Made by a program: the position numbers and the translations under genes. Shown here piece by piece: positions 58,493 through 64,000 of a DNA stretch of 64,000 bases. The stretch's first letter is position 1. Every line of letters begins with the position of its first letter. The notes beneath the pieces are model-generated. The model saw nothing but the letters and a program-made list of their open reading frames with translations. It did no database searches and was not told the origin of the DNA. This stretch comes from Calliopum simillimum (lineage: Eukaryota; Arthropoda; Insecta; Diptera; Lauxaniidae): the NCBI GenBank assembly GCA_951812925.1, contig OX638369.1, positions 49,905,061-49,969,060 on the forward strand, written 5' to 3'.

Positions 58493-60240
58493 AGAAAGGC
58501 AAACTGGGAGGAATGTTCCAGTTTCGTAGATACAAAAAGAAAATTAAAACGTATAGGGGAACTATAGAATGACGTAGATATTGAAAATGCTTTAAGTACA
58601 GTTACAAATGTACTTAATTATGCTTTTAAGCGCGTTTGCCCGGTAGCGGTAAAAAACAAAAGAAAAATTAATCAGAAATGGTGGAATGAAGATCTAAAAG
58701 GCATAAGGAAAGAAGTAAGGAAAGCTTTTAATATGGCTAAGAGATCGGGAGATGAGGTTCAATGGCAGCGGTGCAATGACCTTTTAAGAAGCTTCAAAAA
58801 TCAAAAAGGAAAGCTTGGCGTGATACACCAACGGATATCGATAATATAAAGGATACTTCGAGGCAGGGGTTGAAATAAGTAAAAGTTATTACTGCAGAAT
58901 TTTTTTTTTTGTTGTTCAATTTAAAATTTAAAATTTATAGCGAAATTTTCTTCGAATGCATTTATGAAAATATGTTTAAAGTAGAGTCGCCGAGTACTTA
59001 TTGTGGTTGCTACATTTTAGCCCAAATTGGTGAGGTTAGACAACTAAAACGGTTATAAACGAAATAAAATGAGTATTTAGTTTCAACGATTAACGCAAAA
59101 CAAAGTAATATGAATTTGGGTGAAAATTATTGTTACAATTTTTTACAATATTCTGAAGTTATTACTGCAAATTTGAAGTCATTACTGCAGAAATAGGGTA
59201 TTACTACAGCTTATTTCAATGCCTGCTTCGAGGCTTCAAAAGGTACTCGCAAAGCAGCTATACGTTCCAAGCAACCTCAAAACTATTGAAGCGAATTGGA
59301 CAAAAAGTTTCGAGGAAACTATAGACCTACTCTTAAAAACACACTTTCCAGGTTGTGAAAGAGTTATAAGAAATTTCAGCGTAGTTAGTAGTCTCATTAC
59401 TGGAAACAATGCTTATGGAGTATCAAACGTAAGAGATATCATTTCTTTTGAAAAAGTGGATTGGATAGTAGGAACTTTTAGCGAATACAAGTCACCGGAG
59501 ATAGATGGATTGTATCCAATCATGATTCAGAAATCAATCAGTCAAATTGGACATATTATCGTTAATAATTTTAAGACTGGTCTAAATTTACAGTTCTTCC
59601 CAAACAACTGGAGAGAAACAAAGGTGGTCTTGGGAGTTTTAGATTTTTCAAGAACCAACAGGCATATCTCAAAGGAAAATCTGTAGAAACTGCACTTCAC
59701 GATATGAAGCAGGTAATTAAAAGAATATGACCTTGATATAGTAAGAGCTTTTAATAACATTAATTCTACAGCAATTCATCGAGCGTTATTAAATGCAAAT
59801 GTAGAAGCAGACCTCGTAAATTGGCTTATGAATATGTTAAAAGACAGGAAGATGGGTAGTACATGTACAATCTTAGCTAGGGCAAACAGAGGCACTCCGC
59901 AAGGCGGAGTTATCTCACCAACATTGTGGGTATTGGTATTAAATAAGGCGCTACTGCAAATAGGATACGCTGATGATTTATTCATTTTGGCCACTGGTAT
60001 CTGCTTAGATACAAACTATCGATACAAGATACCGACCTTCTTACCGAAAGTAAATGGGCAGACGGAAGGAATAATATAAGAGAGAAAACTAAACTGGAAA
60101 CTATATACCGAAGAAAGACTTAGAAGGCTTACGCAGCCTTCTACTCATGTCAGAAAATAATTGGGTTAGAATGGGCCCTTAAGCCGGGGCTGATTCATTG
60201 TATACACGGTAGTTATAAGGCCTATATTGTCATATGGTAG
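58493..60240 (+). pseudogene. LINE ORF2: pre-RT and reverse transcriptase domains (interrupted)
   Basis: The pre-RT part (58493-58863) reads NPRKANWEE, NALSTVTNVLNYAFKR, NQKWWNEDLKG and EVRKAFNMAKRSGDEVQWQR. After the hAT-type insertion it resumes as SRLQKVLAKQ, then LLLKTHFPGCERV, YGVSNVRDIISFEKVDWI and SPEIDGLYPIMIQKS. After a deletion, AYLKGKSVETALHDM follows, then NINSTAIHRALLNANVEAD. RT motifs GTPQGGVISPTLW (59890) and GYADDLFILATG (59964) are intact. The thumb (LYTEERLRRL) follows to the mariner insertion at 60248. Stops and deletions make the copy inactive although the YADD box is preserved. Confidence 0.85.
58864..59225. mobile_element. hAT-type MITE (362 bp) with perfect 8-bp duplication
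   Basis: The ends are CAGGGGTTGAAATAAG and the complement of CAGGCATTGAAATAAG. The 8-bp duplication CTTCGAGG lies at 58856-58863 and 59226-59233. If the element and one duplication copy are discounted, the LINE reads through in frame (DTSRLQKV). TTATTACTGCAG-like words recur near both ends. An 8-bp duplication and CAGGG termini fit hAT. Confidence 0.92.
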
Positions 60241-60247
60241 CATAGTA

Positions 60248-60976
60248 CGTGGGCTGCTATATATATTTCTGGCCTAGGAACACTAATGCCAATAGCTTAA
60301 ATCTGGCAACACCATAATAAAGTTTGAAATTTTTTAGCATAAACGTTCTCACAACGTTTTGATGCACAAGTGCTATTTGTTTTGTTTACAGAGTTAAGAA
60401 AATTAAATTTTCCATTGATAATTTGAGCGATTGATAAATTATTGGGATTCCAACGAGAGCAAACGTTTTTACAACTAAGTGTTCATGCAAAATCGAATAT
60501 ATTGGAGTGGAACTAATGCCCAAGGATGCTGCTATCTCACGGTATGTCACATGACGATCTTGCATTATCAGTTCACGCACGGCATCAATGTTCTCTGGCG
60601 CAACGGCCGTTTTTGGACGACCTTCACGGAATTTGTCTTTGAGCGAGCGTCGGCCGCGATTGAATTCATTAAACCAGTTTTTCACAGTGCTATAGGATGG
60701 TGCTTCATCACCATTAAGTTTATCGATGCACTCTTGTCGTGATAATCCACGTCGAAAGTTGTGAAAAATGATCGCACGAAAATGTTCACGAGTTAATTCC
60801 ATTTTTTTGCCAAATTCATTTTTTCAAGTCACTGTAAACAACACAAATGATGGTCGTACGTCAAAACGTTCTGAATACGTTTATGCTAAAAAATGCCAAA
60901 CTTTATTATGATGTTGCCAGATTTTAGCTATTGACATTAGTGTTGCCTAGGCCAGAAATATATATAGCAGCTTACG
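60248..60976 (-). mobile_element. mariner-type element (729 bp) with about 120-bp inverted repeats
   Basis: TA duplications at 60246-60247 and 60977-60978. The arms (60248 to about 60367 and about 60856 to 60976) are nearly identical, with GCTGCTATATATATTTCTGG near each end. The inverted repeats are far longer than the roughly 30 bp usual for mariner. Confidence 0.9.
60386..60802 (-). pseudogene. mariner transposase, N-terminal DNA-binding region only
   Basis: The minus strand starts MELTREHFRAIIFHNFRRGL, then QECIDKLNGDEAPSYSTV, KNWFNEFNRGRRSLKD, REGRPKTAVAPENIDAV and DRHVTYREIAASLGISST. About 110 residues match the paired helix-turn-helix region of Mos1/SETMAR-type mariner transposases. 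After LHEHLVVK the similarity stops and the frame runs into inverted-repeat DNA. The DD34D catalytic core is wholly absent. The N-terminal region is an intact open frame, so a DNA-binding-only peptide is conceivable; expression is unknown. Confidence 0.88.
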
Positions 60977-61181
60977 TATGGTGGCCATACCTCAAAATAC
61001 AGAACAATGTAAAGTTATTACAGGGTGGCTGAGTCGAACTGTTACCAACTTCAGATAGACTTATCTGACAGATGGAACATGACAGCTGTCTAAAAATTGG
61101 CATGATGTTAGTTCATTCTATTGTCAACAAGTAACCAAAAGCATTTGCGCGTCAATTTATTGAAAATAAAAAATTTTCGAA

Positions 61182-63047
61182 ATGGAATTCAAACGTAATA
61201 GTGTGATTGCTCTTTATTTGGCTGAAAAATCCCAACCAGCAATTGTTCGTGAGCTGAAACATTTAAAAGTGAATAAAATGTTTGTGTATCGGACCATAAC
61301 ACGTTACAATGGTACCGGCAGCGTTGCCAAACGACATGGTGGTGGTCGGAAAATAACTGCAACATCACCAGAAATGGTTCGAAAGGTGAAGGCCAGAATT
61401 GAGCGAACGAATGCAACACATATTGTCAAACAAGCTCGGACTAAAGGCCCTCAAGTTTTAAAAGGCGCATGATCTCACTCCTGCTCAAAAAAAAGTTAGG
61501 CTCGATAGAGCCAAGGAGTTGTTGCGCTTGCACGCCGCCGGAAATCAGTCACAAATTGTCTTCTCTGATGAGAAAAATTACTGTATCCAGCAATATGTAA
61601 ACAAACAAAATGATCGGGTTTACTTGACAGAGAGGTCGTACGAAAATTTGAATGTTCGTTTGGCCACCAAGGCGCAGGCACCACCGCACACTGCGTTGGC
61701 TAGTGGGCAAAAATCAAAATTTTTTGTGACTCGAAACCTAATAATATTGGTATCAATCGACAGGTAATTGTATCAATAAAATAAAAACAAAATATTTAGG
61801 GGAAAAACTCAGTTTTGGCTACGCTGTGACACTTCAAAGTTGAGATATTTTTCAAAAAAAAATCATGTTTTATTCACTTCGTTTTGGGTTCTCTTAAACA
61901 AATAATTATCAAAAGTTTGTCTTTTGATTAAACTAAGCGAAGTAAAGTTTTTTATTATAAATAATATTTGAGTAAATAAATAAAACTAAAAAATTTTGGA
62001 AAATATATAATTTGATGTATATTGTAGTGATTTTAATACACGATATTATCAAATGAAAAACTTCAGAAATTGACAAATTTCGATGAAAAAAAAAAAACAA
62101 ATCTTATAAAAATAAGTGCCGTTTTTTTTCTTAATCTACTAGTTCAAATTCTATATAATCAAGAACTGCAAATAACTTTTCCTACTTCGTCCTACAAATA
62201 TTTTTTTTCTTATTTTAAAAAATGCTTAAAACGAAAAATTTTTATGAAATATAAAATTTATGTTGAAAATTTTTTTTTTTGTTTTTATGAACACAAATGG
62301 TCTCACAAGTACAAAAAACATTATTTCTACTACGTAGATTTCATTTGTTAATATTAAACATTACTTTTTCATCATCGTTATATATGGACCTTAAGAAAAT
62401 CGTCCTAAATACCTGGTTTTTAGCAAAACTATAAAGTTTACAACAAATCTGAGATAATTTTTGAGCTCAGCGACCCCAAATTACTTATAGTACCAAATTT
62501 CATCGATATCCAACCACTCCTTCTATTTTTGGCCATTGCTTGTATGGGCTCAACGCACTGTGCACCGCATGTGATGGTTTGGGCTGCAGTGACTGCTGAT
62601 GGGAGCTCACCACTCGTTTTTTTGGCCGCTGGCGTCAAAGTAAACGCCCAGGTGTATCGTGAATCAGTGTTGGAGGGTGCTTTACTACCGTGGGCACGCA
62701 AACATTTCGGTCGCAAGCCATGGACATTCCAACAAGACTCGGCACCGTCACACAAAGCTCGTGTGAATCAAGAATGGTTAGAAAAAAACGTTCCTAGCTT
62801 CATTTCTGCTCAACAATGGCTCTCAAATTCGCCTGATGCGAATACGCTGTATTTCTCAATCTGGGGTATGTTGGACAGGAAGGTCTTGACTAAAAAATAC
62901 CAGAGCTTTGATGCGCTAAAAGTGGCCCTTCAACGAGAATGGCGCAAACTTCCACAAAATCAAATTCGTGCAGCATGCGACTCGTTCTTCGACCGTCTAC
63001 GGGCCATAGTTAAGGCCAAAGGTGGCCATATCAAAAATCTCAAGTAG
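61182..63047 (+). pseudogene. maT-like transposase, split by an insertion and lacking one catalytic Asp
   Basis: The N-terminus, 61182-61472, reads MEFKRNSVIALYLAEKSQPA, then VYRTITRYNGTGSVAKRHGG and a basic linker (helix-turn-helix region). Then come RAKELLRLHAAGNQ and the first Asp in IVFSDEKNY, up to ATKAQAPP. The Transib-type insertion (61687-62562) falls exactly after that. The reading resumes HVMVWAAVTADG, KVNAQVYRESVLEGALLPW, the second Asp in TFQQDSAPSHKA, and SPDANTLYFSIWG. In the last block the third Asp position (usually LNPLDYSIW) is Tyr; 37 residues separate it from the second, as in DD37D maT elements. It ends VKAKGGHIKNLK-stop at 63047. A frame break near 61470, the insertion and the Asp-to-Tyr change make it inactive. 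Confidence 0.88.
61687..62562. mobile_element. second Transib-type element (876 bp), nested in the maT-like transposase
   Basis: The ends are CACACTGCGTTGGCTAGTGG on the left and, read inward from the right, CACAGTGCGTTGAGCCCA. The 5-bp duplication CACCG lies at 61682-61686 and 62563-62567. Without the element the transposase reads KAQAPPHVMVW in frame. The A-rich word (CAAAAAT) begins about 15 bases after the left heptamer and about 25 after the right one. No coding content. The bounds are firm because both duplication and reading frame agree. Confidence 0.88.
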
Positions 63048-63163
63048 ATTCTTAAAATTTGAACATTTCCCAACAATTATAGCGTTTGATCAATAAAATC
63101 TGTGCATGGAAACTAAAAATATAGTCTTTTGAATTGGTAATACTTCGAATCAGCCACCCTGTA

Positions 63164-64000
63164 GATATAATACAAAGGTTGGCTCTTTGAAGTATATCTG
63201 GGGCTATGAGGACTACTCCGACAAAAGCAGTGGAAGTAATACTAAATATTTTACCAATAGATCTTTATATTAAGGAAACTGCTACCAAAACAGCTGTTAG
63301 ACTAAATCAGGATTACAGGTTCAAAAAATTAAGCTATAGATATACAACCATTTTGCCAGAAATGTGTCAGACAGATTACATGAAAGGTGACACATACTTT
63401 ACAAAAATCATAAAAACGCAAGAACAGAAATTTCCTTAATGGTACCACTTAGAAGTACATATATACGGATGGTTGTGGAATTTTCTGCAATGCAATTAAT
63501 CTCTCAGAATCTATAAGATTACTGATAAATGCTCGGTACTTCAAACAGAAATATTTCCGATAGCAGAGGCGGCGAGGTTGATAGCGATGAAATGTATTAC
63601 TGATATATCCATTTACATCGACAGTCAAGCTGCCATCAAAGCTTTGCAGAATAGGAATATAAGATCTGAGGTCGTTATCCGTTCTCATAGAGAGCTTCAG
63701 GTACTTAACGGACAACGCAATGCAATTTAGAACTGTGCTGGGTACCTGGTCATAAAAATATTCCGGGCAATGAAAAGGCAGATGAACTAGCTATGAAAGG
63801 CTCATTGATTTTGTCATATTATTTCAAAAAAATTTTAGACGAAGCAGTGCTGGAGATGATGAGCAGATGGGAAAGATGGACTTGTTATCAAACGACAAGA
63901 ACTATTGTGCCCAGTGCCCAGCACTGGCTCCTTTCTTTTGCAGGATATGCGAGACCTTGCGGATATAGGCCCGACTAAAATCCTTCAGTACATAAAGACA
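63164..64000 (+). pseudogene. LINE ORF2 thumb-to-RNase H region (continues past the window)
   Basis: Reads DIIQRLAL, then MRTTPTKAVEVILNILPIDL, YIKETATKTAVRLNQDYRF, VHIYTDGCGIFCNAINLSES (start of RNase H, TDG) and MKCITDISIYIDSQAAIKAL. It continues RNIRSEVVIRSHRELQ, ELCWVPGHKNIPGNEKADEL (late RNase H motif, GHxxIxGNExAD) and ALVLEMMSRW-like sequence. Several frameshifts separate the blocks. An encoded RNase H fits I/R1/LOA-group LINEs. Confidence 0.85.

Larger units (their letters stand above)
61021..63161 (+). mobile_element. maT-like (DD37D) Tc1/mariner element, interrupted
   Basis: Inverted repeats of about 31 bp: CAGGGTGGCTGAGTCGAA at 61021 and the complement of CAGGGTGGCTGATTCGAA ending at 63161. 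TA duplications lie at 61019-61020 and 63162-63163. Without the element the surrounding LINE reads on (KLLDIIQRLAL). A Transib-type element sits inside at 61687-62562. Confidence 0.93.
58466..64000 (+). mobile_element. LINE of the I/R1/LOA group, 5' truncated, with nested DNA elements, running off the window
   Basis: ORF2 is readable from about 58493 to the window end when four insertions are discounted. These are hAT-type 58864-59225, mariner 60248-60976, maT-like 61021-63161 and, inside the last, Transib-type 61687-62562. Order of parts: pre-RT region, RT, thumb, then RNase H. Many stops and shifts; inactive. Confidence 0.85.

Overview
This window is eukaryotic, AT-rich and very repeat-dense, and I read it as insect DNA. 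It carries the 3' part of one protein-coding gene, the paired-class homeobox gene aristaless (al). The predicted protein matches the Drosophila Aristaless protein as I remember it almost block for block. The long introns, the range of DNA transposons and the divergence from Drosophila suggest a higher fly with a large genome (a tephritid or similar acalyptrate). The species is an inference; I could not search a database.

Gene layout: al lies on the + strand. A 46-bp homeobox microexon (9275-9320) is followed by a 9.3-kb intron full of transposons and satellites. Then come exon 18630-18889, a 79-bp intron, and the terminal exon 18969-19587 with the OAR motif and the stop codon. The exons for the N-terminus and the first part of the homeodomain were not found, so they probably lie upstream of base 1. 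I see no other host gene. Positions 1-9274 are probably al intron, and 19.7-64 kb looks like intergenic DNA.

Mobile elements: most of the window is transposon remnant. Positions 1-9274 hold a foldback, a degenerate minisatellite split by a LINE, and a Tc1-type element (7034-9162) interrupted by a mariner (7577-8491). The large al intron holds a foldback, a pogo-type element, a jockey-type LINE fragment, a MITE, a 2.4-kb minisatellite with its own nested MITE, and a decamer satellite. Positions 20-32 kb hold a piggyBac-like remnant, several foldbacks, a LINE 3' fragment and tRNA-like sequence. Positions 32.1-34.2 kb are a pentanucleotide satellite. Positions 34.9-52.2 kb hold a pogo-like element, a 3.76-kb foldback, another Tc1-type copy, a piggyBac-like MITE, two more foldbacks, and a Transib-type element with RSS-like ends. 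Positions 52-57.5 kb are lower-repeat DNA with a tRNA-like tandem and a pogo 3' end. Positions 58.5-64 kb are one LINE copy into which hAT, mariner and maT-like elements have inserted. A second Transib-type element is inserted in the maT-like one. Target duplications make the nesting readable.

The most unusual signals are three. First, two Transib-type (RAG1-related superfamily) non-autonomous elements have CACAGTG-type termini and 5-bp GC-rich duplications; one of them has unequal heptamer-to-A-run spacing at its two ends. Second, a conserved motif around CTTAAGTCTTTTGTTT occurs seven times in otherwise unrelated low-repeat DNA around al. Third, several pogo-like elements share a terminal pattern and iterate their terminal motif internally.
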